Shown piece after piece: positions 27,773-40,698 of a stretch of 64,000 bases of DNA. Under the pieces are notes generated by a model. It was not told the origin of the DNA, made no database searches, and was given only the letters and a program-made list of their open reading frames with translations. Made by a program: the position numbers and the translations under genes. Source of the stretch: Dyella jiangningensis (GTDB taxonomy: Bacteria; Pseudomonadota; Gammaproteobacteria; Xanthomonadales; Rhodanobacteraceae); the NCBI RefSeq assembly GCF_003264855.1, contig NZ_NFZS01000001.1, forward strand, positions 806,001-870,000, read 5' to 3'. Each line of letters opens with the position of its first letter. The stretch's first letter is position 1.

Positions 27773-27840
27773 GTGGGAGCGCACCCTGTGTACGACGGCC
27801 ACGTTGCGGTGTGCCCGTCGCGCACAGGGTGCGCTCCCAC
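27773..27840. repeat. Extragenic palindromic doublet, family A (copy 1)
   Basis: Two 18-base arms, GTGGGAGCGCACCCTGTG and its exact reverse complement, separated by 32 bases, in the gap between the sigma-factor gene and pckG. Other copies are at 43416 and 49322. Confidence 0.85.
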
Positions 27841-27893
27841 AGAAGAGCATGCTCCCCGAAGGGAATGCGCCGGCCGCCCGGGCCGGCGTGCGC

Positions 27894-29654
27894 TTACGCG
27901 GCCTCGGCGGTCTTCAGGGCCTTGGCGATGCGTTGCTGTTCGGCGCGCAGTTGGTCCGGCAGGCGATCGCCGAAGCTGTGCAGGTATTCGCCGATGGCTG
28001 CGAGTTCGTCGCTCCAGCCGACGTGGTCGACGTCGAGCAGGGCGTCGACGGTGCGGCGATCCAGGGCGAGGCCGTCCAGCTTCAGTTCGCCGTCCGAGGG
28101 CACGGTGCCGATCGGCGTCTGGCGGCCCTTGGCGCGGCCTTCGACGCGGTCGATCATCCATTCGAGCACGCGCAGGTTGTCGCCGTAGCCGGGCCACAGG
28201 AAGCGGCCATCCTCACCCTTGCGGAACCAGTTCACGTGGAAGATCTTCGGCAGCTTCGCGCCCGGCTTGTCGAACGACAGCCAGTGACGGAAGTAGTCGC
28301 CGTAGTGGTAGCCGGCGAACGGCTTCATCGCCATCGAATCGCGACGCAGCACGCCCACCGCACCGGTGGCGGCGGCGGTGGTTTCCGAACCCATGGCCGC
28401 GCCGACCAGCACGCCGTGCGCCCAGTCACGCGCCTCGAATACCAGCGGCACCAGCGAGGGGCGGCGGCCGCCGAAGACGATCGCGCTGATCGGCACGCCC
28501 TGCGAATCTTCCGCGCGCGGCGACCACGTCGGGCACTGCCTGGCACTCACGGTAAAGCGCGAGTTGGGATGCGCGGCGGGGCCGTTGGCCGGATCGTACG
28601 GACGACCCTGCCAGTCGGTGACCGGCTTGCCCGGCAGGCCTTCCCACCAGGGCTGGTTGTCGGCGGTGACGGCGACGTTGGTGAAGATGGTGTCGCGCGC
28701 GATGGTCGTCAGCGCGTTCGGATTGGTCGCGTCGCTGGTGCCCGGGGCAACGCCGAAATAGCCCGCTTCCGGATTGATCGCGTATAGACGTCCATCCGCG
28801 CCGGGGCGCATCCAGCAGATGTCGTCGCCCACGGTCCACACCTTCCAGCCGTCCTTGCGGTAGCCCTCCGGCGGAATGAGCATGGCGAGGTTGGTCTTGC
28901 CGCAGGCCGAGGGAAACGCGGCGGCGATGTAGTGCGTTTCGCCCTTGGGATTCTCGATGCCGACGATCAGCATGTGCTCGGCCAGCCAGCCTTCGGACTT
29001 GGCCTGGAAGCTGGCGATGCGCAGCGCGTGGCACTTCTTGCCCAGCAGCGCGTTGCCGCCGTAGCCGGAGCCGTACGACTTGATGGTCAGTTCTTCCGGG
29101 AAGTGCATGATGAAACGGCGCTCCGGATCGAGCTCACCGGTGGAATGCAGGCCCTTCACGAACGTGCCTTCGCGCTCGATGCGCGCCTGCGCGGCGGCGC
29201 CCATGCGGGTCATGGTGCGCATGTTGGCCACCACGTACGGGCTGTCGGTGATTTCCACGCCGCAACGGGCCAGCGGGGAATCGATCGGGCCCATGCAATA
29301 AGGGATCACGTACATCGTGCGGCCTTCCATGCTGCCTTCGAACAGCGCGTCCATCTTGGCGTGCGCGTCGGCCGGGGCCATCCAGTGGTTGTTCGGGCCG
29401 GCGTCCTGTTCGTCCTTGGTGCAGACGAAGGTGAGGTGTTCGACGCGGGCCACGTCGGAGGGGCTTGAGCGGTGCAGGTAGCAGCCCGGGTGGGTTTCCT
29501 GATTGAGCTCGATCAAGTCGCCGGTCTGCAGCATCTGCTGCACGAGCTGGCGGTATTCAGCGTCCGAGCCGTCGCACCAGTGGATCTTCGCGGGGCGGGT
29601 CAGGGCCGCCACTTCGTCAACCCAGCGTTGCAGCGATTCCAGCTTGCTCGACAT
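27894..29654 (-). CDS. pckG: Phosphoenolpyruvate carboxykinase (GTP)
   Basis: A 586-residue GTP-dependent PEPCK converting oxaloacetate and GTP to PEP in gluconeogenesis. The kinase-1 P-loop AFPSACGKTNLAML lies near residue 245; the substrate loop YGSGYGGNALLGKKC and the guanine-region FGGRRPSLVPLVFEARDW are typical of the GTP class. ATG 29654 has TGAGGA five bases upstream; an ATG four codons earlier lacks this spacing. It is monocistronic. Confidence 0.97.
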   Translation of the reverse strand: MSSKLESLQRWVDEVAALTRPAKIHWCDGSDAEYRQLVQQMLQTGDLIELNQETHPGCYLHRSSPSDVARVEHLTFVCTKDEQDAGPNNHWMAPADAHAKMDALFEGSMEGRTMYVIPYCMGPIDSPLARCGVEITDSPYVVANMRTMTRMGAAAQARIEREGTFVKGLHSTGELDPERRFIMHFPEELTIKSYGSGYGGNALLGKKCHALRIASFQAKSEGWLAEHMLIVGIENPKGETHYIAAAFPSACGKTNLAMLIPPEGYRKDGWKVWTVGDDICWMRPGADGRLYAINPEAGYFGVAPGTSDATNPNALTTIARDTIFTNVAVTADNQPWWEGLPGKPVTDWQGRPYDPANGPAAHPNSRFTVSARQCPTWSPRAEDSQGVPISAIVFGGRRPSLVPLVFEARDWAHGVLVGAAMGSETTAAATGAVGVLRRDSMAMKPFAGYHYGDYFRHWLSFDKPGAKLPKIFHVNWFRKGEDGRFLWPGYGDNLRVLEWMIDRVEGRAKGRQTPIGTVPSDGELKLDGLALDRRTVDALLDVDHVGWSDELAAIGEYLHSFGDRLPDQLRAEQQRIAKALKTAEAA

Positions 29655-29835
29655 CACGTTCCTCACTCTGGTCTTAAGCCAAAAAAGAGCAGAAACGCTA
29701 ACTTACGAACACTGGCATCGCAAGCTGTAACGCAGCAAAAGGCAACTGGGCGCACCATAAATCGCTGCCCGGGCGAGCAGTTAGAAGCCTCGTTGCAGAC
29801 CACTTTGCGGCCTTTGCTACCAGTGGGCGGACGCC

Positions 29836-29865
29836 ATAAAAAAACGCCGCCCAAGGGCGGCGTTT
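29836..29865 (-). terminator. Terminator of the TetR gene
   Basis: On the minus strand, ACGCCGCCC, loop TT, GGGCGGCGTTTTTTTATGG directly downstream of the TetR stop. The plus-strand reading has only TTT. Confidence 0.88.
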
Positions 29866-29889
29866 CATGTCAGCGGACACCGACCCAGC

Positions 29890-30468
29890 TCAGTTCGGCG
29901 TGAGCGTCCGGATCATGTGCTCAACGTAGGCGTCGAACTCCTCGTGGCTGATCCGCGGCAGGCCCAGCGTGAAGTTGAGCTGCAGGAAGCCCACGTAGGC
30001 GGCATAGGTCAGGCGGGCGCGGTTGAGCGCCTCGACCGGCTCGAGCCCGGCTTCCTTGTAGATGTTGGTGAGGAACTCCATGCGGCGCTGCGAGACGCGG
30101 GCCATCACCGGCACCACCTGCGGATGGTCCAACGCCTTCAGCAGGGCGGCATACACGCGGTGGGGCGCCAGCTCGTGCGCCACGCGGCGGAACAGTTCCG
30201 GCAGGCGCGCGCGCGGATCGGGCATGGCCTCGATCTGCGAGATGACTTCCCGCTCGCCGTACTGCTCCCAGCGTTCCAATGCGGCCTGAAGCAGGGCTTC
30301 GCGGGTGCGGAAGTGCCAGTAGAAGCTGCCCTTGGTCACGCCGAGCTGGCGGGCCAGGGCTTCCACGGCGAGGGCATTGACGCCCTGGTCGGCGATCAGC
30401 TTGAGGGCCGCATCTTCCCAATCTTCGGCGGAAAGACGGGTACGTTCAGGTTTGGCGCTTGCATTCAT
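29890..30468 (-). CDS. TetR-family transcriptional regulator
   Basis: 192 residues. The N-terminal helix-turn-helix (about residues 14-60) contains NALAVEALARQLGVTKGSFYWHFRTREALL. The C-terminal ligand domain is unlike well-known family members. It is divergent from an alpha/beta hydrolase gene that is followed by fadE and a hotdog-fold gene, which suggests an acyl-CoA or fatty-acid ligand. A shared sequence at both start regions (GTATG-TAACG) may be its operator. Confidence 0.92.
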   Translation of the reverse strand: MNASAKPERTRLSAEDWEDAALKLIADQGVNALAVEALARQLGVTKGSFYWHFRTREALLQAALERWEQYGEREVISQIEAMPDPRARLPELFRRVAHELAPHRVYAALLKALDHPQVVPVMARVSQRRMEFLTNIYKEAGLEPVEALNRARLTYAAYVGFLQLNFTLGLPRISHEEFDAYVEHMIRTLTPN

Positions 30469-30484
30469 GCCCGTATGTTAACGC
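30464..30484. promoter_or_regulatory. Putative TetR operator at its own start
   Basis: The stretch around the tetR start codon reads TTCATGCCCGTATGTTAACG. It shares CATGC, GTATG and TAACG with the palindrome at 30577-30594 and its flank. Confidence 0.4.
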
Positions 30485-30553
30485 AGTCGGGGACCTTGCA
30501 CGGCGCCCGGCGGGTGACATCGTTGAACCGGGAGACGGCTGCGGCGGCGCATA

Positions 30554-30583
30554 TTGACGTGGCGGTTTGCCGCAATCCATACT
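30554..30583 (+). promoter_or_regulatory. Putative promoter of the hydrolase gene
   Basis: TTGACG (30554-30559), 18-base spacer, CATACT (30578-30583); the predicted start near 30590 coincides with ATG 30591, so the mRNA may be leaderless. Confidence 0.45.
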
Positions 30584-30594
30584 CATGCGTATGG
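30577..30594. promoter_or_regulatory. Putative TetR operator palindrome
   Basis: CCATACTCATGCGTATGG: 16 of 18 positions are symmetric. It covers the -10 and the predicted transcription start of the hydrolase gene, an ideal position for repression. Confidence 0.55.
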
Positions 30595-31481
30595 TAACGA
30601 CACCCATCGAAGAGACCGTGACGCGGATGGCCTCGATTGACGGCCTGGAGCTGTCGGTCGAGGTCCGCCATCCCTCGGGAACCCCCACGCTGCTGTTCGC
30701 CCACGGCTTCGGCCAGACCCGTGGCGCCTGGCGTGGCGCCTCGGCCGCCCTGGCGGAGCAGGGATATCGCTGCGTCAGCTTCGACGCGCGCGGCCACGGC
30801 GAGAGCAGCTGGCTGCCGGGCGGCGAGTACCACATGGAACAGTTCGTCGGCGACCTGCGCCTGCTGGCGCATGCCGAGTTGCGCAAGCCGATCCTGGTCG
30901 GTGCGTCCATGGGCGGCCTGCTGGGGCTGATGCTGGCCGGCGAGATCGACCCGCAGGCGTTCCGGGCGCTGGTCCTGGTGGATATCACGCCACGCTGGGA
31001 AACCGCCGGCGTCGAACGCATCCTAGCCTTCATGCAGGCCCATCCCGATGGGTTCGCCAGCTATGCCGAGGCGGCCGAGGAAATCGCCCGCTACCTGCCG
31101 CATCGCGCCGGCCGCAAATCCGAAGACCAGCTTCGTCCCTTGCTGCGCGAAGGCAGCGATGGCCGGTTGCGGTGGCATTGGGATCCTGCGTTGCTGGGCG
31201 GCCAGCTGATCCACGAAAGCGAACGCTACCAGCCGCGCCTGATGGCCGCGGCGGCGAAGGTGCGCGTGCCGCTGCTGCTGCTCTCGGGCGGACGCAGCGA
31301 CGTGGTGTCGCGCGATACCGTCGATGAATTCCTGAAGCTGGTGCCGCATGCCGAGCACGTGGAACTGCCACGCGCGACACATATGGTGGCCGGCGACGCC
31401 AACGATGCCTTCACCCGCGAAATCGCACGTTTCGTGGGCGAGCTTTCCCGTACCGACCGCAGCGATGCGTTGACTGCGTGA
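30591..31481 (+). CDS. Alpha/beta hydrolase
   Basis: About 296 residues of the alpha/beta-hydrolase fold. The nucleophile elbow is GASMGG (Ser, near residue 104), with the oxyanion region FAHGFGQTRGAW and the catalytic His in RATHMVAGDAN near the C-terminus. The start is uncertain: ATG 30585, 30591 and 30627 are in frame; 30591 fits a leaderless transcript and 30627 gives a clean MASIDGLELSV start. The gene is followed by fadE after 43 bases. Likely an esterase or thioesterase in fatty-acid metabolism, from context. Confidence 0.85.
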   Translation: MVTTPIEETVTRMASIDGLELSVEVRHPSGTPTLLFAHGFGQTRGAWRGASAALAEQGYRCVSFDARGHGESSWLPGGEYHMEQFVGDLRLLAHAELRKPILVGASMGGLLGLMLAGEIDPQAFRALVLVDITPRWETAGVERILAFMQAHPDGFASYAEAAEEIARYLPHRAGRKSEDQLRPLLREGSDGRLRWHWDPALLGGQLIHESERYQPRLMAAAAKVRVPLLLLSGGRSDVVSRDTVDEFLKLVPHAEHVELPRATHMVAGDANDAFTREIARFVGELSRTDRSDALTA

Positions 31482-31524
31482 TTCCCCCGAACAACCAAGT
31501 CGTCATCCGTAACGAGGTGTTGTG

Positions 31525-33996
31525 ATGTCCGTGATCCTGACCCTGCTGGCGGCGCTGATTGCCACCGGCGCCTGTGCCTACCACCGCAGCAGCCTGCGTA
31601 CGTGGGCGATCGTGACGGTGGTGGCCACCGTCGTGGTCGGTGCGCTCACCGGCGCGCCGTGGACTACCTTCGTCCTGCTGGTGATCGAGCTCGGCATCGC
31701 CGTGCCGCTGCTGATGAAGACCTTCCGCCGCAAGCAGATCACCGCGCCGCTGCTGAAGATGTTCGCCAAGGTGACGCCGAAGCTGTCGGAAACCGAGCAG
31801 ACCGCGCTGGAAGCGGGCACCGTCGGCTTCGAAGGCGAACTGTTCTCCGGCAAGCCCGACTGGCACGAGCTGCTCAAGCAGCCCAAGCCCGAGCTGAGCG
31901 TGGAGGAGCAGGCGTTCATGGATGGTCCGGTCGAAGAGCTGTGCGGCATGATCGACGACTGGCAGATCACGCACGAGCTGGCCGATCTTCCGCCGGAAGT
32001 CTGGGCCTTCATCAAGAAGCACAAGTTCTTCGGCATGATCATCCCGAAGCAGTACGGCGGCCTGGGCTTCTCGGCGCTGGCGCATTCGGCGGTGCTGCAG
32101 AAGCTGGCGACCATGTCGGCGACGGTGGCCTCCACCGTCGCGGTGCCGAACTCGCTGGGTCCGGCGGAACTGCTGCTGCACTACGGCAGCGACGAGCAGA
32201 AGAACCATTACCTGCCGCGCCTGGCGGTGGGCGAGGAAATCCCCTGCTTCGCGCTCACCGGTCCGTACGCCGGCTCCGACGCTACGTCGATCACCGACTT
32301 CGGCATCGTCTGCAAGCAGGTAGTGGATGGCGTCGAGACGCTGGGCATGAAGCTCACCTTCGACAAGCGCTACATCACGCTGGCGCCGATCGCCACGGTG
32401 GTGGGCCTTGCCTTCCGCCTGTATGACCCGGAGAAGCTGCTGGGCGACAAGGAAGACTTGGGGATAACGCTGGCGCTGTTGCCGCGCAGCACGCCAGGCC
32501 TGGAAATCGGGCGCCGCCACTTCCCGCTCAATATCCCGTTCCAGAACGGTCCGCTGCACGGCAAGGACGTGTTCGTGCCGCTGTCGACGCTGATCGGCGG
32601 CCCGCACATGGCCGGCCATGGCTGGCGCATGCTGGTGGAATGCCTCTCGGTGGGTCGCGCGATCTCGCTGCCGTCCAATGCGACGGGCGGCGTGCGCGCT
32701 GCCGTGGCGGCCACGGGTGCGTATGCGCGGATGCGCAAGCAGTTCGGTCTTTCCATCGCCCGTTTCGAAGGCGTTGAAGAAGCGCTGGCGCGCATCGGCG
32801 GCCTGACCTACGCCACGGCTGCGCTGTCGCGCGCCACGGCGGCGGCGGTAGATCGCGGCGAGAAGCCGGCGGTGCCGTCGGCGATCGCCAAATACCACGC
32901 GACCGAATGGGGTCGCGTGATCGCCGGTGATGCGTTGGACGTGCATGGTGGCAAGGGCGTGCAGCTCGGCCCGAAGAACTACGCGGGCCGCGCATGGCAG
33001 GGCGTGCCGATCGCCATCACGGTGGAAGGCGCGAACATCATGACGCGCAGCCTGATGATCTTCGGGCAGGGCGCCATCCGTTGCCATCCCTACGTGCTGA
33101 AGGAAATGCAGGCACTGTCGATCGCCGATTACGGCGACCGCCTGCGCACGTTCGACCGCGCGCTGTTCGGCCATATCGGCTTCGGCATTTCCAACGCGGT
33201 GCGCAGCTTCACGCTGGGCATCACCGGTTCGCGCATCGGAGACACCGCGGGCGATGCGTACACGCGCCGCTACTACCGCAAGCTCAACCGCTACTCGGCG
33301 GCGCTGGCGCTGTGCGCCGACACCTTCATGGGCGTGCTGGGCGGCAAGCTGAAGTTCAAGGAAAAGCTCTCCGCGCGTCTGGGCGACGTGCTGAGCTACC
33401 TGTACATCGCCAGTGCGATGCTCAAGCGCTACGAGGACACCGGCCGTCCAGAAGCGGATCGTCCGCTGCTGGCCTGGGCGTTCCACGAGTGCATGTGGCG
33501 CACGCAGATGGCACTGGATGGGGCGATCCGCAACTTCCCGGTGAAGCCGGTGGCGTGGCTGCTGCGTGCGCTGGTGTTCCCGTTCGGTCGCCGCGAAGTG
33601 CCACCGTCGGATCGCCTGGGCCGTCGCGTGGCCGCGATCATCACGGCACCGGGCGAGGCGCGCGATCGCCTCACCGAATGGGTGTATCTCGCGCCGACCG
33701 CGAACAACACCATTGGCCGCATGAACGCATTGCTGCCCGACGTGATCGCGGCCGAGCCGGTCGAGCGCAAGTTCGGCAAGGCGCAGAAGGCGGGCCAGTT
33801 CAAGTCGCACGATTACAACGGCCAACTCGCCGAGGCGCTGCAGGCCGGCGTGATCACCGCGCCCGAACACGACCTGTTGAAGCGCGTGCGCGATGGCGTG
33901 GCTGAGTTCATCGCGGTGGACGATTTCGATCCGGCGGAATTGCGCTCGGCCGTGACGCGCGCCGATCGCAACAAGAAGCTGGCCGACGCGGCCTGA
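31525..33996 (+). CDS. fadE: Acyl-CoA dehydrogenase FadE (long membrane-associated type)
   Basis: 823 residues, the long FadE form with two N-terminal hydrophobic helices (about 3-20 and 28-65). The flavin dehydrogenase core (about 110-560) has CFALTGPYAGSDATS and VECLSVGRAISLPSNATGG, followed by a C-terminal extension of about 230 residues typical of the E. coli-type enzyme. It catalyses the first step of beta-oxidation and passes electrons to ETF, hence to ETF-QO encoded at the start of the window. ATG 31525 has GAGGTG upstream. It probably forms an operon with the hydrolase and the DUF4442 gene. Confidence 0.96.
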   Translation: MSVILTLLAALIATGACAYHRSSLRTWAIVTVVATVVVGALTGAPWTTFVLLVIELGIAVPLLMKTFRRKQITAPLLKMFAKVTPKLSETEQTALEAGTVGFEGELFSGKPDWHELLKQPKPELSVEEQAFMDGPVEELCGMIDDWQITHELADLPPEVWAFIKKHKFFGMIIPKQYGGLGFSALAHSAVLQKLATMSATVASTVAVPNSLGPAELLLHYGSDEQKNHYLPRLAVGEEIPCFALTGPYAGSDATSITDFGIVCKQVVDGVETLGMKLTFDKRYITLAPIATVVGLAFRLYDPEKLLGDKEDLGITLALLPRSTPGLEIGRRHFPLNIPFQNGPLHGKDVFVPLSTLIGGPHMAGHGWRMLVECLSVGRAISLPSNATGGVRAAVAATGAYARMRKQFGLSIARFEGVEEALARIGGLTYATAALSRATAAAVDRGEKPAVPSAIAKYHATEWGRVIAGDALDVHGGKGVQLGPKNYAGRAWQGVPIAITVEGANIMTRSLMIFGQGAIRCHPYVLKEMQALSIADYGDRLRTFDRALFGHIGFGISNAVRSFTLGITGSRIGDTAGDAYTRRYYRKLNRYSAALALCADTFMGVLGGKLKFKEKLSARLGDVLSYLYIASAMLKRYEDTGRPEADRPLLAWAFHECMWRTQMALDGAIRNFPVKPVAWLLRALVFPFGRREVPPSDRLGRRVAAIITAPGEARDRLTEWVYLAPTANNTIGRMNALLPDVIAAEPVERKFGKAQKAGQFKSHDYNGQLAEALQAGVITAPEHDLLKRVRDGVAEFIAVDDFDPAELRSAVTRADRNKKLADAA

Positions 33997-34016
33997 TTCC
34001 CATCGTCGTACGACCA

Positions 34017-34038
34017 GGGCGGAGCAAGGGCTCCGCCC
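34017..34038 (+). other. Intercistronic stem-loop
   Basis: A perfect 9-base stem GGGCGGAGC / GCTCCGCCC with loop AAGG and no T-tract, between fadE and the DUF4442 gene; probably an mRNA-stability or attenuating hairpin. Confidence 0.5.
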
Positions 34039-34054
34039 GCGCGGGAGGTTTGCC

Positions 34055-34525
34055 ATGAGTCAGGCGTTGTCGCTGTATCGTCGGCTGGTGACGTTGCCGG
34101 GCGGACGCTGGTTGTACGGCCGCCTGATCTGCTTCAAGGCACCGTACTTCGCCACCATCGCGCCGCGTTTCGTGGCGCTGGAGCCAGGGCGCTGCGCGGT
34201 GGACATCCGCGATCGCCGCCGCGTGCACAACCACATCGGCACGGTGCACGCGATTGCGCTGTGCAACGCCGCGGAACTCACCGCCGGCATGATGACCGAT
34301 GTCACCATTCCGTCGCGCATGCGTTGGATTCCCAGGAGCATGGCGGTGGAATACCTGGCCAAGGCGAAGGGCACGCTGCGTGCGGAAGCGACGCCGGTAT
34401 CCGCCGCCGCCGAAGCGACCAGCGGCTATGCGTGGCCCGTCAACGTCAGCGTGCGCAACGCGGCTAGCGAAGAAGTGTTCCGTGCACGCATCGACATGTG
34501 GGTGTCGCCGCGCAAGGACGCCTGA
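34055..34525 (+). CDS. DUF4442 hotdog-fold protein (putative thioesterase)
   Basis: 156 residues of the DUF4442 branch of the hotdog superfamily, which contains acyl-CoA thioesterases and dehydratases. The core helix segment is HNHIGTVHAIALCNAAELTA, where the small-residue turn and an Asn replace the catalytic residues known in better-studied thioesterases. GGGAGG precedes the ATG. Its position after fadE suggests hydrolysis of an acyl-CoA intermediate; the substrate is not known. Confidence 0.8.
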   Translation: MSQALSLYRRLVTLPGGRWLYGRLICFKAPYFATIAPRFVALEPGRCAVDIRDRRRVHNHIGTVHAIALCNAAELTAGMMTDVTIPSRMRWIPRSMAVEYLAKAKGTLRAEATPVSAAAEATSGYAWPVNVSVRNAASEEVFRARIDMWVSPRKDA

Positions 34526-34528
34526 TCG

Positions 34529-35524
34529 TCAGGAGGCCAGCACGCAGCGGTTCTTGCCCGCGTCCTTGGCCTGGTAGAGCGCGCGGTCGGCGCACTGGAT
34601 CAGTTCTTCGTCGCCTTGCGTGCTTCCTTGCCACAGCGCCACGCCGATGCTGGCGCTCACGTTGGCCACGAACGGGCCGTGGCGTCCTTCCAGCGGATAA
34701 GGTCGGGCGAGCAGCGCGCACAGCTCTTCGCAGCGCCTGACCAGCGAGGACGCACCATCGATGTCCTCCAGGATCACCGCGAATTCGTCGCCGCCCAGCC
34801 GCGCCACCGTATCGTTGGCACGTACTTCGCCGCTGAGTCGATGGGCGATGGCCTGCAGCAGGGCATCGCCGGCAGGGTGGCCGTGGTTGTCGTTCACGCC
34901 CTTGAAGCCATCGATGTCGAGCAGGGCCAGGCCGAACTGCGTCAGGTGGTGCGGTGCGCGTTGCATGGCCGTGGTCAGGCGGTCGTGGAACAGCGTACGG
35001 TTGGGCAGGCCGGTAAGCGTGTCGTGCGTGGCCTGGTGCAGGATGTGCTCCTCGATGCGCATGCGCTCGCCGATTTCCCAATTGAGCTGGTCGTTGCGCT
35101 CTTCCAGCTCTTCCAGCGTCGCCTTCAGTGCCGCGCGCGCGCGGTACAGTTCGAGGAAGACGCGCACCTTGGACTGCAGGATCATGTCGTTGATGGGCTT
35201 GGCGATGTAATCCACCGCGCCGAAGTGGTAGCCGCGCACGCGATTGATGTCATCGGCATAGGCCGCCGTGACGAAGATGATCGGCGTGTCTCGCAGCCGC
35301 TCGTCTTCGCCGATCAGGAATGCCACCTCGAAGCCGTCCATCTCGGGCATGTTCACGTCGAGCAGGATCAGCGCGAACTCGTGGTCCAGGCACAACGCCA
35401 GCGCTTCATTGCCGCTGCCGGCCTCGAACAGCTGCGCACCGCTGTCGGCCAACAGGTGGCGCATGGCGACCAGGTTGGCCGGTGTGTCGTCGACGACGAG
35501 GATCTTGGGAGCATGCATGTTCAT
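34529..35524 (-). CDS. Response regulator with GGDEF output domain (diguanylate cyclase)
   Basis: 331 residues. The REC domain (about 5-120) has KILVVDDTPANL, the phosphoacceptor Asp in LLDVNMPEMDG and the conserved Lys in YIAKPI. After a coiled coil (RAALKATLEELEERND) comes a GGDEF domain with intact RLGGDEFAV near residue 250; the residues before it read RANDT, consistent with an I-site RxxD. It makes c-di-GMP when phosphorylated (family inference). The ATG overlaps the cheB stop (ATGA). It is the output end of a four-gene signalling operon. Confidence 0.93.
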   Translation of the reverse strand: MNMHAPKILVVDDTPANLVAMRHLLADSGAQLFEAGSGNEALALCLDHEFALILLDVNMPEMDGFEVAFLIGEDERLRDTPIIFVTAAYADDINRVRGYHFGAVDYIAKPINDMILQSKVRVFLELYRARAALKATLEELEERNDQLNWEIGERMRIEEHILHQATHDTLTGLPNRTLFHDRLTTAMQRAPHHLTQFGLALLDIDGFKGVNDNHGHPAGDALLQAIAHRLSGEVRANDTVARLGGDEFAVILEDIDGASSLVRRCEELCALLARPYPLEGRHGPFVANVSASIGVALWQGSTQGDEELIQCADRALYQAKDAGKNRCVLAS

Positions 35525-36090
35525 GGCAGGCATAAACGGTTGAGCAGCGGTGCGATGGCCGCCAGGGGAGCACAGTAGTCGGCGCCGGCGATTTCCAGCG
35601 CCGCCATGGGCATGGCCGCCGCCTCGGCGTCGGCAGGGTCCTGCACGATGGCGAGGCCACCGTTGCTGCGCACGCATGCGAGTCCGTGGGCGCCGTCGCT
35701 GTTGGCGCCGGTAAGCACCACGCCGATCAGGGCGTCGCGGTAGGCCTCGGCCGCCGAATCGAACAGCACGTCGATCGAGGGGCGGGCGTAGCTCACGCGT
35801 TCATCGACCGACAGCGCGAAGCGCCGGGTGGCTTCCACCAGCAGGTGGTAGCCGCTGGGCGCGACATGGATGACGCCGCCCTCCAGCGGTGCGCGTTCGC
35901 TTGCCTCGACCACGGGCAACGTGGCGTGCTGCGCAAGGAGTTCACACATCAGCTCCACTGTCGACGAACCGGTGTGGCAGCATACGACGATGGCCTGTTC
36001 CAGATTGGGCAGCAGGGCGGAAAAAAGCGTCTCCAGCGCGGTCAGGCCACCCGCCGAACAGCCGATGACGATGGCCTGCGGTGCGGCCAT
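35521..36090 (-). CDS. cheB: Stand-alone CheB methylesterase domain
   Basis: 189 residues containing only the catalytic domain; the usual N-terminal receiver is absent. The Ser nucleophile is in GCSAGG, His in CCHTGSS, Asp in TGANSDGAHG. It should demethylate or deamidate glutamates of a receptor-like target. No chemoreceptor gene is present in the cluster, so the target may be the long helical linker of the neighbouring hybrid kinase (inference). ATG 36090 lies one base after the cheR stop. Confidence 0.9.
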   Translation of the reverse strand: MAAPQAIVIGCSAGGLTALETLFSALLPNLEQAIVVCCHTGSSTVELMCELLAQHATLPVVEASERAPLEGGVIHVAPSGYHLLVEATRRFALSVDERVSYARPSIDVLFDSAAEAYRDALIGVVLTGANSDGAHGLACVRSNGGLAIVQDPADAEAAAMPMAALEIAGADYCAPLAAIAPLLNRLCLP

Positions 36091-36091
36091 G

Positions 36092-36957
36092 TCAGCCCGT
36101 ACCCGGGTTGCGCGAGCCGAGGCGATAAATGCGCAGGGCCGCATTGACGGCGGAGAAATCGGTCGCGGAGGGCGCGAAGTCCAGGCTCTCGCGCGTGCCC
36201 AGGCACAGGAAGCCGCCGCGCACGAGGCTGTCGCGGAACAGCGCGAGGGTGCGATCCTGCAGCGGATCGGAGAAATAGATCAGCACGTTCCTGCACAGCA
36301 CCAGGTGGGCTTCGCAGAACACTTCATCGGTGACCAGGTTGTGGTTGGCGAAGATCACGTGGCGACGCAGCCGCTGGTCGAGCTTGATCAGTTCGTAGCG
36401 CGCGCTGTAGTAGTCGGCCAGCGACTGGCTGCCGCCGGCGGCCAGGTAATGGCGCGACCACAGCTGCGCCTCCTTCGCCGGATAGATGCCTTCCTGCGCA
36501 TGGTGCAGCGCGTTCTCGTTGAAATCGGTCGCGTAGATCTGGGCGCGCTCGTACAGGCCGGCCTCTTCCAGCAGGATGGCCAGCGAATACACCTCCTGCC
36601 CGTGCGCGCAGCCGGCCTGCCAGATGTTGATCTGCGGATAGGAGGCGAGCACGGGAAACACCTGTTCGCGCAGGGCGCGGAACACGTCGGGATCGCGGAA
36701 CATCTCCGATACCGGCACCGACAGGCCTTCCAATGCGATGGCGAGAAACGCCGGTTCGTGCAGCAGGCGCGCCGTGAGTTCGCTCACGGTGCCCGTCTGC
36801 TGTGATTGCACCAGCTGCAGGATGCGCCGCTTGAGCGACGCGGGCGCGTACTGGCTGAAGTCGTAACCATGCCGCAGCTTGAGCGCGCGCACGAACAGCT
36901 CGACCTCGATATCCAGGAGGTCGGCATCCGCGAGCGGCGCCTGGTGGGCCGGCCCGT

Positions 36958-36961
<4 letters not shown>
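36092..36961 (-). CDS. cheR: CheR-type protein-glutamate methyltransferase
   Basis: 289 residues. An N-terminal all-helical domain (about 15-85) is followed by the SAM-dependent methyltransferase fold with GCAHGQEVYSLAILL (cofactor loop), ATDFNENALHHA and CRNVLIYF (the CheR signature). The gene overlaps the hybrid-kinase stop (ATGA) and is followed one base later by cheB, so methylation and demethylation are produced together with the kinase. No CheW or chemoreceptor is nearby. Confidence 0.93.
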
Positions 36962-40626
<3,665 letters not shown>

Positions 40627-40698
40627 CGTGACCTGTGTCGTGCTGGCCGGGCGGTGGCGCTGAGGGTAGTCACACGTTTGTGAAGGCGAGCATAGCCG

